Of a stretch of DNA of 64,000 nt, positions 42,985 through 54,939 are shown piece by piece. The translations under genes were made by a program, and so were the position numbers. The stretch lies in NCBI GenBank assembly GCA_037693485.1, contig CM075347.1, forward strand, positions 140,276,501 to 140,340,500. The letters are read 5' to 3'. This stretch comes from Kitagawia praeruptora (Eukaryota > Streptophyta > Magnoliopsida > Apiales > Apiaceae). The first letter of the stretch is position 1. Each line of letters opens with the position of its first letter. A model generated the notes under the pieces. That model was given only the letters and a program-made list of their open reading frames with translations, ran no database searches and had not been told where the DNA came from.

Positions 42985-45900
42985 AAATTACTGCTTTTAC
43001 CCTTCATTTTTTTAATCTTCTTTATTTCTTTGATGCCTTTTTTTGTCATTACACAGGAAAATTACAGCTTTTATCCTTTATGTTTTTAATCTTCTTTATT
43101 TCTTTGATGTCCTTTTTTGTCATTACACAATATTTGGAGCGACCCAATTTAGATTGGATCGACCCAAATCTCCTTTATTAATCAATTTCCTTTTTCAGGT
43201 TAAACATATTACCTTTTCTATTTTTCAATAACTAAATAATTTACTTCTTAGGTAAAATACAATATCTTTTACATTTTATCTAACTAAAATTTCTCCATTT
43301 TTAAAAACTACGATCAATTTTGTATAATAAAATAACATAATTATATTATAATTAGTATTAAATAATTAATTACCTTTTTGAGCCAAAATACGTTACCTTT
43401 TCTCTTTTCTCTAACTAAAATCTCTCCTTTTCCAATTGTATCATGGACCGTTACCTTTTTCAAACACGCTACCTTTTTTCCCTTCTCTTACGAAAATCTC
43501 TCTTTTTCCAATTATATCACGGGCGATTCTATTTAATAAAAATTAAATAATAATATTATAGTACTAATAATTAACTGATTACCTTTTCAACTAAAACGTA
43601 TCATCTTTTATATTTTTCTAATTAAATTCCCTTTTTTTCTAGAAATTTCAGGGGCAACATTAATTTCTCATTTTCTAAAAACTATGAGCAATTTTATTTA
43701 GTAAAATAACATAATTAAATTATAATTACTATAAACTAATCAATTACCTTTTTCACATAAATTATGTCATCTTTTTAATTTTCACGTTATCTTTCTATTT
43801 TTTAAAACTAAAATCTCTCTTTTTCCGATTTTATCACGGGCGGTTCTGTTTAATACAATAAACTAATAATATTATAATATTCATAATTAACTGATTGCAT
43901 TTTTTTATCTAAAATGTATTAATTTCTATTTAATGAAATAAAATAATAATTATATAAAAACTAAAAATTAGCCGATTACCCTTTTCAAGTAAAACCTATA
44001 ATTTTTTCTATATTTTCTAACTAAAATCCCTCATTTTCTAGAAATATCACGAATAACATTTATATAATTATTATCAAATCTCATTTAAAAATTTAAGCCT
44101 CCCAACTTTATATTTTAAAAAAATTAACTTAAATTAATGAAAAATTCATATAATATTAAAAAAAATTCGTGCAGCGCACGGGTTTTAAGCTTGTATAATA
44201 AAAATTCGTATACAACGAATAATATCCGTTAAATTTTTAGTTAAAAATTAGAACTGTTATATACTTATATAAAGGAGAAACAAGGGGAGGTAAAGTGGCG
44301 CCGATCAAATAGCTCGGTTCTATTTTGTTAAATTTCTCAAATTTTTGAATTAATAATTCCAATGATTAAAAAAATCTCAATTCCATTTTAAAACTTTACT
44401 AATAGAGGAAACTAAATATATAGTTTCATTATTTTTTACCTATAAAATCTTTACTAATGAAGTAAAGTAAATATCTAAATTGCATTTTAAATTTTTACTA
44501 ATCGAGGAAACTAAATATACAATTTCAATATCCTTACCTTTAAAATTGCATTTTAAAACATTGAAAGTTTGATCGGCCGGTTAGTTGGTTGGTCGGTCAG
44601 TCGGTACCTATTGTTTTTACTTAATTAACCTTACTTAATTATAAATAAAATTTATCCTAATAACTAATCAATTTATGTTTTCAAGTAAAACATATTAAAA
44701 TAATCAATTTACTTTTAAAATACGTTACATTTTCTATTTTCTTTAGCTAAAATCTCTTTTTTCCAATTAAATGACGCCCTTACTTAATTATAAATAAACA
44801 ATTTCCCAATAACTAATCAATTTTCTTTTTCAAGTAAAACATATTAAAATAATCAATTTTTTTAAAAAAATGTTACCTTTTCTATTTCCTTTAACTAAAA
44901 TCTATAGTTTTCCAATTATATGGCGCTGGTCGGTCGGTTGGTCGGTTGGTCGGTACCTATTGTTTTTACATAATTACCCTTACTTAAATATAAATAAAAT
45001 TTCTCCTAATAACTAATCAATTTTTGTTTTCAAGTAAAACATATTAAAATAATCAATTTCTCTAAATTGCATTTTAAATTTTTACTAATGGAGAAAACTA
45101 AATATACAACTCAATTGCATTTTAAATTTTATTAATAGTGGGAATTAAATATCACTAACAAAATATGATAAAAATTTGTATACAACGAATAATATCCGTT
45201 AGATTTTTAGTTAAAAATTAGAACTATTATATAAATATATAAAGGATATCCTAGGGGATCTAAACCTCTACTATTATCCTTCATTTTTTTATTAATAATA
45301 TAATTAATGATAATTAGCCGATTGCCTTTTTCAATTAAAAGATGTTTACTTATAATTGATATGATATTACCTTTTATAAATACCTAAAATATCATATCTT
45401 CCAATCAATAATTTTTTTCTCTCTAATCAGCATTTGGAGCGATCCAATTGGATCAACCCAAATATAAACCTCTACTATTATCCTTCATTTTTTTTATTAA
45501 TAATATAATTAATGATAATTAGCAGATTGTCTTTTTCAATTAAAAGATGTTTACTTATAATGGATGATATTACATTTTATAAATACCTAAAATATCATAT
45601 CTTCCAATCGATAATTTTTATCCTATTAATTAAAACACGTTGACTTTTAATTTAAAACATAATATTGCAATAATTAATACATACCCAAAAATATGACTTC
45701 ATATCTTCTAACCACTAACAAAATATAACAAAAATTCGTATACAACGGATAATATCCGTTAGATTTTTAGTTAAAAATTAGAATTGTTAGATTCAATGAT
45801 TAAATATATTACATGATTAAATTTATTTACTAATTGCATACCCAAAAATATGACATCATATATTCTAACCACTAACAAAATATAATAAAAATTCGTATGC

Positions 45901-47060
45901 AACGAATATTATCCGTTAGAATTTTATTTAAAATTAGAATTGTTAGATCTAATGATTAAATATGTTACATGATTAAATTTATTTACTAAAATTTCAATGT
46001 TCGAATTCTGTCAACGATACTATTATCCTTCATTTTCTTAATCTTCTTTATTTCTTTGATGCCCCTTTTTACCATTACACAGCATTTTGAGCGACCCAAA
46101 TTAGATTGGATCGACCCAAATCTAAACATATACTATTTTTTGTCATTACACAACATTTGGAGTAACCCAATTGGATCGACCCAAATCTAAACCTCTACTA
46201 TAGTATTATCCTTTATTTTTTTATCTTTCTTTATTTCTTTGATTCTCCGTTTTGTCATTACTCAAATCTATCTCTGTCATTTTTCACCTTCAAGTCCAAG
46301 CCGCTCAAATCTTCACACTGCTGGATTTTGATGCATGTTTGCACTTTTCAGATTTAAAAGCTGGGTTTTTCACCAAATTAACATCTCAACCCCCTGAAGT
46401 AGGTTAAGGTATGTGTACTAGACCTCCGTACGGGTCATATATGTTTGGTTCCAGATTTCAGTTTGGCCATAAGAGTTAAGTTTTTATTGATTTCACACTA
46501 TTAAAAATTAGACAGGATAATATTTGTTTGGTTTTGATTTTGGTTTGGAATTTAAGAATTAAAGTTTTAATGAATTACCCGATGTTATAATAATATACAG
46601 GACACCAGAAAGGTACCTTTAAAATATTTGCTTGGCCTTTCAATTTTTTATTTTACATGTCGTAATAACAAAGGTAGTTGGAAAGATTACCAGTTAATAA
46701 CATTGACACAGTACGGACCATGTTATTTGTAAATAATCTTGAGACTCAGTTTGATACTTATAGACATTATTTTGTTTTCAAGCAAGTTTATGTTCTTTAT
46801 GGATTTGTTCAACTTAATGTTCATGGGGTAGACAAGCTACGTACCAGAAGGTCTTATGGAATAACATACTTTTTATCGGAAGTTATTGTGATTATTATAA
46901 TTTGTAATCATACATTATTTGAAGATAAAAGTGAATAAGTGAGCTTCTTGCGGAGACCTGTGTTTTTGGTAAACAGTATTATCCTTCATTTTTTTAATCT
47001 TCTTTATTTATTTAATGCCCCTTTTTGTCATTACACAGCATTTGGAGCAACCCAATTTAG
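42985..47060. repeat. Dispersed short repeats in AT-rich spacer
   Basis: Three word families recur. TTATCCTTCATTTTT plus TCTTTATTTCTTTGATG (about 42995, 43065, 46020, 46205, 46975). GCATTTGGAGCGACCCAATT plus GATTGGATCGACCCAAATC (about 43130, 45428, 46080, 46150, 47035). TTCGTATACAACGAATAATA plus TCCGTTAGATTTTTAG (about 44200, 45175, 45735, 45890). The first two usually occur together, so they look like the ends of one non-autonomous family inserted repeatedly. Confidence 0.6.
44170..44197 (+). mobile_element. Helitron-like hairpin end (weak)
   Basis: Perfect hairpin CGTGC-AGC-GCACG followed by GGTTTTAAGCTTGT. The terminal CTTG does not fit the CTRR rule, so this may be a diverged end or another element type. 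Confidence 0.25.
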
Positions 47061-47797
47061 ATTGGAACAAAAAATTCTAATATGATATTGTACTTATTTT
47101 CAGTAATGTTGTAGTACTACGATTGTACCTCCAGCCTTTCTCTTCTCCTCCACCTACATAATTTTAAATATTGAAAACAAAATACAACACAAGAAGAAGT
47201 TTGCATTTATAAATATAGATTACAAGCAGAGAGAGATGTTTAGTTACAGATAGACTACATAGCAACAACATAAGTGATAAAAAGAAAGATGTTAGTTACA
47301 GATAGACTACATAGCAGCAACATAAGTGATAAAAAGAAAGATGGTCCACATGATGATCAAGCTAATGAAGTATTGAAGTAATTAACAAGCCTGAACCACA
47401 TAAGCAACTTCCATTTTATAGGTATTGTTTATCATAACGTGGGTAATGGGTTTATGTATTCCAATTAATTTTATTTTTGGTTACCCCTCTAAGTTGATCA
47501 CAAAAAAATTAACAACCCATCAAAATAAGTAGTTTAAAAATATATTCAAATTCAAATTATTATATTCATTTCAATAAGAACATACTTTTAATATAATGAA
47601 GTCAGCCATGGTGAAAGACCTTAATTTGAACATAAACAATAAATCTACTAGAATATTTATCTGATATTTTGGCTTGCTTATTTAATTGTATAATTTACTT
47701 ATTTTTAATAAAAGAATCTATATTAATAATATATATACACTGTTTTTTCATACATGAATTTACTAATACAGTTTAATGGTCACGCTCAGGTGAGAAT

Positions 47798-48073
47798 GAG
47801 AATAGTGAGAACACACATATTCACTACATTTCAAGCTATTTTAAAGGGCCCCGCTAGGGGCATCTTCACCAAAAAAAAGTCATATAATTCTACCCTCTAT
47901 CCATTCATAAAAAATTAACAAAAAAAAATTAAAATGAGAACAGTGAGAACACACATATTCGCTACATTTCAAACTATTTTAAAGGGCCCCGCTAGGGGCA
48001 TCTTCACACAAAAGTCTTATAATTCTACCCTCTATCCATTCATAAAAAAATTTAACAAAAAAAATTAAAAATT
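47798..48073. repeat. Tandem duplication, 138 bp unit, two copies (MITE-related)
   Basis: Units at 47798-47935 and 47936-48073 both contain GTGAGAACACACATATTC, GGGCCCCGCTAGGGGCATCT and CCCTCTATCCATTCATAAAA. The GC-rich core is shared with the TIR MITE family at 22858 and 57354, so this looks like a tandemly duplicated relative. Confidence 0.7.
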
Positions 48074-48595
48074 GCTTGAAATGTTATCTCATTGTTTTCC
48101 AACATTTACACATTATATTAACTATGAAGTCTCATAGTTAATATAACATGTTCTTGATATTATATGAGGTTTAATGTTTTGGAGCCATTTAATGTTTTGG
48201 AGTCATTGGGGGTGAAGGAATTATCATTTCCGCATTTGAATAATGAAGACAATTTATTATTGTTTTCAATTAGAGAACAATATTTGTAAAAAAAATTATT
48301 ATTTTTATTGCAGATTTTGATGGATTAAATAAATTTTCAACATTGTTAAAATAGAATTGTATGCTACTTTTTATATAAATTTTAGCATATCATTATTTTA
48401 TTAAATACTTATATAATTGCATATAATATCTTGCTAAGAATTGATTATTTATATAATTGCATACAATATCTTTTTAAGAAATCAATCAAATTTATTAAAT
48501 TTTTGGTATTGTCAATTTAAATTAAATAAGATGTTTTAAGAAATCAATCAAATTTGTTAAATTTTTGGTATTATCATTTTAAATTAAATAAGAAA

Positions 48596-48625
48596 CCGTA
48601 TACGAAGTACGGGCAAAATGCTAGT
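48596..48625 (+). mobile_element. Helitron-like 3' terminus
   Basis: Hairpin CCGTA-tacgaag-TACGG, then GCAAAATG and CTAGT. This is close to the textbook Helitron end (hairpin, about ten bases, CTRR, T target). No 5' TC end, Rep or helicase sequence was found, so it belongs to a non-autonomous copy. Confidence 0.5.
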
Positions 48626-49311
48626 TTACTACAAAACTGGATAAGATCCCATAACGCTTATTATATAAAATGATATAATATATATTATTAGTCAATAGAG
48701 TCGCGCTTTACGACGATGCTATGAAATTTTCCATAAATTACTTCAATAAATTTTAAATTTTAGATGAAAATCAATGGATAAAGAACTAAAATACTAGATA
48801 AATCAATCAAAAATAAAAATTTATAAAAATAACTTTAGGATGAAAGTTTCTTCCTCATTCAATGTAAATTATTTAAATATTTTTATGCAAATAATATTAC
48901 TCTTCACTTTATAGTAGTTATCTAATTAAGTCACGCTTCGCTGCGACGTCATAATATTCATTTTAAACTTTTTAAAAAATATTATTGAATTGTATATTTT
49001 AAAGAACACCTGGATGAATAATTACAATAGTATATAAGTTAGGTTAAATAATATTCTTATAAATTATTCGTTGATAGCATCGATGATCCTTTTTGTATTA
49101 TAATGTACAATATCTACATATCTTAATATTGTATATATTTTTTTTGCTAAGCAATATTTCATAGTCAGAGGTGAAATATTGTATATTTACTTTTCCTCGT
49201 TGTTAACAATTATCATATTGACACAATAAATGGTTCAAATGATAAAGCAAGCACTCCAAGCACACCTTCTATTTATACACCTTCTATTTATAGAATGTAG
49301 TTAAATATAGA

Positions 49312-50597
49312 TGATAAGTAATTATTTATTAATAGTTTATCCCTATATTCTTAGTTTCTTTTGCACAAAATTGGATTTTATTTAATATGTTTTAATGTTT
49401 TATTGTAGGAATCAAGAAAATAAAGGATTGAAGTTGAAATTGGATTTTTTGGAGTTAATTCATTCAAAATTCTGATTTTTGGATAGTTTGCGCAACATTT
49501 ATAGTTTGGGCTCTATCGGGAGTTCTACAAGTCTGTTTGAGGCCCGTAAACAGTCATTGGAAAGCTCGGAAGAAGGCCAATATTTCTATCATGGGCTCTG
49601 AATTTAATTCTGCTCTGAACAGCCCAGAAAAGTCCAGGAATATCAGCCTAAAATTTTCCTATTTAGAATTTTATTCTTTTAGGAATATTTCTTTGATTCC
49701 TAATAAATCATTAAAACACTTGTATTATATATTAGATAGATAGCGGTTAGAGAGAAGGGAGGTCACGTAGTTTTAGTTTTAACCGAGAGCAAGAAGGAGA
49801 ACAAGAGAAGCATCTGGGAGAAGACATAATCAGGCTGGGAGATCGAAGATTGAAGCCATTAACAAGTTTTTATCTTTCCTTCATCTTCTATTTTCCTCAA
49901 TGTTGTTCTTTAAGATGTTGAACTAACTTCTATTCTAGATCCTTGATGGATTCTTGAGTTTATATATAAGTGTTCTTTTTAATTCTCTATTCCATGTTCA
50001 TTGTGGTCAGTTATATTGATTTGTGTGTAATGCTTTACAAAGAGTAATTAACTTTGTAATTGAATCAGTAATTTAGGTGATGCTTGGAAAAGACAACCTA
50101 GATTAGACCCAATCAATATAACTTGAGATTAACAATTGTGTTAATTTGTGTTTAGGATAGGAATATACCTAATCACCTCGAATAGTCAAATTAGGGCTAC
50201 GTGTTAATGCTGCTCAAGGATTTAAATTCTACATAGGGATATGGGAATTAATCTTATGAGTTAGATTCACTTGAGATTCGGGAGGTCCTTGTGAATATAT
50301 GTGTACCCTAGACTAGCGATTGGAACGTGAAATAGAGAAGATAAGAGATGCTTGCTAAACTCAAGATGAAGTTAAAGGCCTAGATATCTTTACTCTTGTT
50401 TTATTCTTAATTGATTTGTATAGTTTTATATTTTAGGAGTAGTTTATATATAATATTGATCTTATGTTATTTAACTTGAATTGAGAGAACGATAGTGTTT
50501 GGTATTTAACTACTTAAATTAGTCCTCGTGGGAACAAATTTTATATACTACTTGTTCGATACGTGCACTTGCGTTAGCGATTGTAAAATCGATAACA
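49312..50597 (+). repeat. LARD-like element 5' LTR
   Basis: 1286 bp, TGATAAG...GATAACA. A 68-codon open frame (49537-49743) is present identically in both LTRs, but LTR identity alone explains that. Confidence 0.95.
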
Positions 50598-50603
50598 AGT
50601 TTT

Positions 50604-50620
50604 TGGCGCCGCTGCCGGGG
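50604..50620 (+). other. Primer-binding site of the LARD-like element
   Basis: TGGCGCCGCTGCCGGGG, six bases after the LTR, a standard plant Ty3/Gypsy (Athila/Tat-type) PBS with one base different from the common GTTGCC form. Confidence 0.9.
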
Positions 50621-50739
50621 ATTAATTTTAAGTATCTTATTGTTAATATCAAAACACTATTTAGTATTTTAAGATCAAGTTATTATTTGTTGTGTTTTGT
50701 AGGATTGATAATAAAGGCAACTTGAGCTTGTGAACAATT

Positions 50740-51420
50740 ATGTGTTCTTCTTATTCTTGTCTTGATTCAGCTGATTTATTAGAACGTTACCCCTACTTGC
50801 ATCAAGTTCGCAATTGTAATTCTCGTATGCTTGGCTATGTGATACAAAACGAGTCATCATTACGTGAGGGGTCAATAGGTTGGTATGTTCTTCAGGAATT
50901 AAAATATGGTGTGTCATGTGAAGAAGGGTCAATAGATTTAGATTCTAATGCAAAATGGAATGAATATGATGATCATGAAATTCCATCTTTTATTTGTCCC
51001 TCTACTTCTCAAGAAGACATTTTAATAACTGAAAGTTCTTGTGCCAATGATGAATTCGATGTTGTAGTTGATCCTTCTCTCATGTTGTGTGAATTAGAAG
51101 AGAATTCGGTTGTATTAGAACTAGACTTTGATGTGGTAGTTCTAAAATCTGATGAATTTGGGTTGGATAAGGTTAAAACAGAAGTTCGGTGTTTGTCTTG
51201 TGTTGATCCTATTTGGGAGGCATTTCTAGAGCGTAAGTGCTTAAACTTTCGTAATGAATATTTTAGGTACTTCGACATTCTGAAATTTCTTGTTCTTGAG
51301 CATTGTGCTGAAATTGTCTTCCAATTTTTAAATGTGCTTGTGTGCTTGATATATTCTAACAAAATTAGATTAATTCAAATTGGGAGATATGCTAATTTGT
51401 ATGCTTTCTCACCTCATTGA
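50740..51420 (+). CDS. 226-residue ORF of the LARD-like element, unknown function
   Basis: Starts at an ATG 120 bp downstream of the PBS, the position where gag normally begins, and ends at TGA 51418-51420. It is acidic and Cys-containing: MCSSYSCLDSADLLERYPYL at the start, repeated Glu/Asp stretches such as DEFDVVVDPSLMLCELEENS and VVLELDFDVVVLKSDEFGLD, and a hydrophobic C-terminal part (FLVLEHCAEIVFQFLNVLVC). There is no CCHC knuckle, no protease motif and no UBN2 or Gypsy gag core. Immediately downstream lies TTGGGAGGCAACCCAAGC, a sequence common after coding regions of plant Gypsy elements. I do not recognise the protein. The LTRs are young and the frame is intact, so it may be expressed. 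Confidence 0.55.
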   Translation: MCSSYSCLDSADLLERYPYLHQVRNCNSRMLGYVIQNESSLREGSIGWYVLQELKYGVSCEEGSIDLDSNAKWNEYDDHEIPSFICPSTSQEDILITESSCANDEFDVVVDPSLMLCELEENSVVLELDFDVVVLKSDEFGLDKVKTEVRCLSCVDPIWEAFLERKCLNFRNEYFRYFDILKFLVLEHCAEIVFQFLNVLVCLIYSNKIRLIQIGRYANLYAFSPH

Positions 51421-52408
51421 TAAGGTTATGTGTTTAAATAAGTCTAGCCAAATACAATAATAAAAGGCGTTTTTTGGGAGGCAACCCAAGCATGTTGATC
51501 GGTTAATTTGTATAAATTTTTATTTATCTTATATTAATTTCTTTGTTGTTCAATTAATAGGTTAGTTGTAGTTTTTAATTTTTATTTTTATTTTATTATT
51601 TTTACTCCCACAAGGTGCCTTGATGTTTGTTTTTGTGAAGTAATTCAGGAAAGAAAGATGGTGTGATCAGATCATTGAGCTGGGCATATATGTGATATCT
51701 ATCTATATATATTATAATACCTGGAGATCGGAAAGTTACCAGAAACGTTTAAAGTATTTTTCTTGAATTTTCGGTTTTTTGATTTTTTTTTTAATAAACT
51801 TTTTTTCTTGCATTGAATAGCTCTTAATGGCATATTAATTAGTCATTAATTATACCTAATAAATATGTATTAAATTTATTTTATTTATTTAATAAATTAT
51901 AAAACATTATTTTGAGCATTATAATTATTATTTCAGTATTAAATATTAGTTACATATATAATTAAGTTTATTTTTAGGTAAAGTGACGACTTAAAATTGT
52001 TTACATTGCGAAATTTTTTATTCCCTATCAAATACTACTCCAATTTCTTTTCGGACAATTATAGTACAGACGACGCTTAACTTTTCAAGCAATGTTTATC
52101 ATTAGTGATTATGAAAATCGTAATAAATTATAAAAGTATGTAAATGTTCGCTTAACACATGTAATAAAAATAACATTGGTTATGACCAAACTGATTAAAT
52201 TGAAAAAATATATTTTTATCGGTAGACTAAATCGATAAAAAAGTTACATACCCGTTGTTCATTATATTATGTCGAAATAAATTAATATTCTAATTAAATA
52301 AATTCTAAACTACAATTGAACATGTATGAGAGGGGCGTCGGCTTTAAAAAGTGTTATTATATATAATATTTATAACTTTTGACGTAATGATTACGTTTGT
52401 ATTATAAT
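51421..52408 (+). other. Non-coding interior of the LARD-like element
   Basis: Begins with TTTTTTGGGAGGCAACCCAA (about 51470-51489) and then becomes AT-rich without a coding frame. Confidence 0.6.
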
Positions 52409-52973
52409 TAGACCTGGCAATTTGGTACACGACACGTGAACACGACACGAAACGACACGAAAAAATACGGATATGGGTTTTGATTTTTAGTACACGAAAC
52501 ACGAAAGTACACGAACACGAAATTACACGATAGATTTAGTGTCGGATATGGGTTTTCATTTTGGGTACACGAAAGTACACGAAATAAAGATGTTAATAAT
52601 TTACTACTTATAGATTTTATGTATATATTAATATTTTTTTATAAGGATATATATTTTACACAAAAATATACATATTTACAAGTTTTTATAGAGTTGTATT
52701 TATATTTATATATGGAAATGTAAAACATTTAATGTATATTTCATATGAATATAATATTTACTAATAAATTTTAACTAAATTTTATTTTTAATTTTATATA
52801 ATATATACACGAAACACGACACGAAAGTACACGAATTCATTTCGGGTGGATACGGGTTTCATATTCAAGTACACGAATCCTGTTTCGGGTGGATACGGGT
52901 TTCACCTTCAAGTACACGAAACACGAAAGTACACGACACGAAAGTACACGACACGATCCGATTGCCCGCTCTA
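52409..52973. mobile_element. Non-autonomous hAT element 1
   Basis: TIRs TAGACCTGGCAAT and, inverted, TAGAGCGGGCAAT, flanked by a perfect 8 bp duplication ATTATAAT (52401-52408 and 52974-52981). The arms are built from repeats of TACACGAAACACGAAAG-like words at both ends with an AT-rich centre. No transposase. The 8 bp duplication and TAGxxxTGGCAAT ends are typical of hAT elements. It sits within the LARD-like element. Confidence 0.9.
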
Positions 52974-53169
52974 ATTATAATTACTACTTTTTATGTTTAT
53001 GATATTTTTGAGATTATAAAATTTTTAGATATATAAAGAGAATATCTTCAGACTTATAATTTATGTAAATTATTTTGAATCATTTTTAAAAAAAAATTCT
53101 TATGAGACCAATCAATTTTTAAAAATAATAAAAATTAATTCATTTGTTTTCAATATTTTAAAATAAAAA

Positions 53170-53212
53170 ATTTGTGAACCGCGCAAAGCGCGAATAAGTT
53201 GACTACTTGTTT
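53170..53212 (+). mobile_element. Helitron-like hairpin end (weak)
   Basis: CGCG-caaag-CGCG hairpin followed by AATAAGTTGACTACTT. The terminal tetranucleotide is not clearly CTRR, so this is only suggestive. Confidence 0.25.
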
Positions 53213-53580
53213 ATAACAACAAAGCACTCTGTCTCTTGCGGTAAAAAAAAAAAGAGAGGAAAAGTTAACATCGAGTGGAAATGACGGTATTGAAAATTTA
53301 GCTGGCGGTATATAAATCCTGGACGTGTGATGTCAAGAAGCCCAAGACGCCAGGCTAATTTTCTTATCCGGTGGTATTGTGTTCCTGGCCAGGGGACTTG
53401 ATTTTCTTGGAAGTGTTGTGGTCATGTACTACTTGTGTACTTTAGTCACGTAGTTTTTTTTTTAGTTTTTTTATTACTTTTATTTTTATTTTGGTTGTTT
53501 TTGTTATTTGTTATTTGTTTTGTTTTGATTTTTTCTTTTTTATAATCCAGATTTTGTACATATTATAAATATAAAACACA

Positions 53581-53623
<43 letters not shown>

Positions 53624-53659
53624 GTTGTTATTATTGTTTTATTATTATTATTATTATTT
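53581..53659. repeat. (TTA)n microsatellite
   Basis: Long run of ATT/TTA with a short TTGTTG interruption. Confidence 0.9.
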
Positions 53660-54684
53660 TTCTTTTATTTTGTTTTTTTTCTGTACATATTAAAAACATT
53701 TGTTTAATTTATATTTATCTATTTTATGCTATCTACTATGATTTGTATAATTATTATATATTTATGTGTGCATTTTTATTATTATTACATTATTGTACAT
53801 AATATATTTGTAAATAGTAGTATAATATCACTCACACACGTTCCTGGCCACGTACGCAGTGCACAATCTATCGGGGTTCTATCTTAGTCTAGGGTTTATG
53901 CGAGCGGTTACAACAATACAGCAGCAACAAATTTCCTCTGTTCTTCTCATATTATCCTAACTCGTGTTATGCTATCATCCGGTCATGAATCGCGTATCAT
54001 CACAAAAGATACGCAATCTGAATTCAAAAGATACGTTGTAGAATTCAACGTCCTTCCGCAAACTGCAGTCATCTCACATTGCTGATGTTGCAATTCATAT
54101 GAGGCTCTTTGTACATAACCAAGCTTGCAGGCTACTACCAAGCGGTAACAAGGTCATCAGGTCCTCACTTGACTATCTTGACACCAAGTTGTCATCAGCG
54201 TTACCCACTCAACATGTGCGGACCAGCGTATAGGCGCTCCTTCAGCATTCATCCGACCATCAATTCCAAGCTCCGCAGGTTTCGGAAATGTTGATTCAAT
54301 CATCAGGACAATGCTATTTAAATTGTGTGATATCTTAGCACTTACAATGGTTGGACAGAAAGATCATTCGCAATAGTGTCTTGTTTGAATGTTCAATTGC
54401 TATGAAGCGGACTTTGGCAACAAAAGGCCAGGAGCAGGTTGTTGTGTTCCAACAAAGTCAAGCTGAGCTATTCAAGGCCAGGCTGAGAGACAGAGAATCC
54501 AACTGCAGTTGAAAAAAAAAATGAGGAGATAAGCAGAAGCAGATGGAAGACTTGATTTCATGCAACGACATTTTCCACACCAAACATCATGATACCTAGG
54601 GGAGTTTTCTTTTCTTTCTATTGTAATTCTTTTTCTCATTTTTTTTGGTTTTAGGAGTCATAGTGTTTGTTTTGTTTCCTTATC

Positions 54685-54720
54685 GAGTCATTGAGGACAA
54701 TGACTCACTTAAGTGTGGGG
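54685..54720 (+). promoter_or_regulatory. Perfect hairpin followed by purine-rich tract
   Basis: Nine-base arms GAGTCATTG and CAATGACTC around AGGA, followed by ACTTAAGTGTGGGGAGG. Similar purine words recur at 55800 (CTAAGTGTGGGGAAGG) and at the true PPT (58036-58054). Function inferred only: RNA structure or an internal PPT-like site. Confidence 0.45.
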
Positions 54721-54881
54721 AGGTGTTCTTGAAAAAAAAAATTTAAAAAAATTAAAAAAACCAAAATATAATTCTAGCCTTATAAAATAACGGAGATGAT
54801 ATGGTGAAACGTTGTTAGTTGTCTATCACGTAATCGATGCATTACTTGTTTCAAGTTGAGCTAAATGTATCCACGCATGCT

Positions 54882-54939
54882 AAGTGATCTTGTGTTGTTT
54901 TTTTTTTTTTTTTTTGAAAACAAGTGATCTTGTGTTGTT
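54882..54939 (-). mobile_element. Ultra-truncated retroposon with 18 bp target duplication
   Basis: AAGTGATCTTGTGTTGTT occurs at 54882-54899 and again at 54922-54939. Between them are only 16 T and GAAAAC (minus strand GTTTTC plus poly(A)). A perfect 18 bp duplication around a poly(A) tail is the signature of LINE-type target-primed insertion that ended almost at once. Confidence 0.75.

Larger units (their letters stand above)
41516..49311. other. AT-rich repeat-derived spacer
   Basis: No credible gene in nearly 8 kb. The sequence is built of duplicated AT-rich modules, Helitron-like 3' ends and short dispersed repeats listed separately. Single open frames (43043-43231, 46678-46938) show no domain or splice support. 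Confidence 0.6.

Noticed and set aside
46678..46938. 86-residue plus-strand frame beginning MERLPVNNIDTVRT
   Set aside because: No domain, splice or repeat support; it lies in repeat-derived AT-rich spacer.
49537..49743. 68-residue frame identical at 58280-58486
   Set aside because: It lies in both LTRs of one young element; identity reflects LTR homology, and no protein features are seen.
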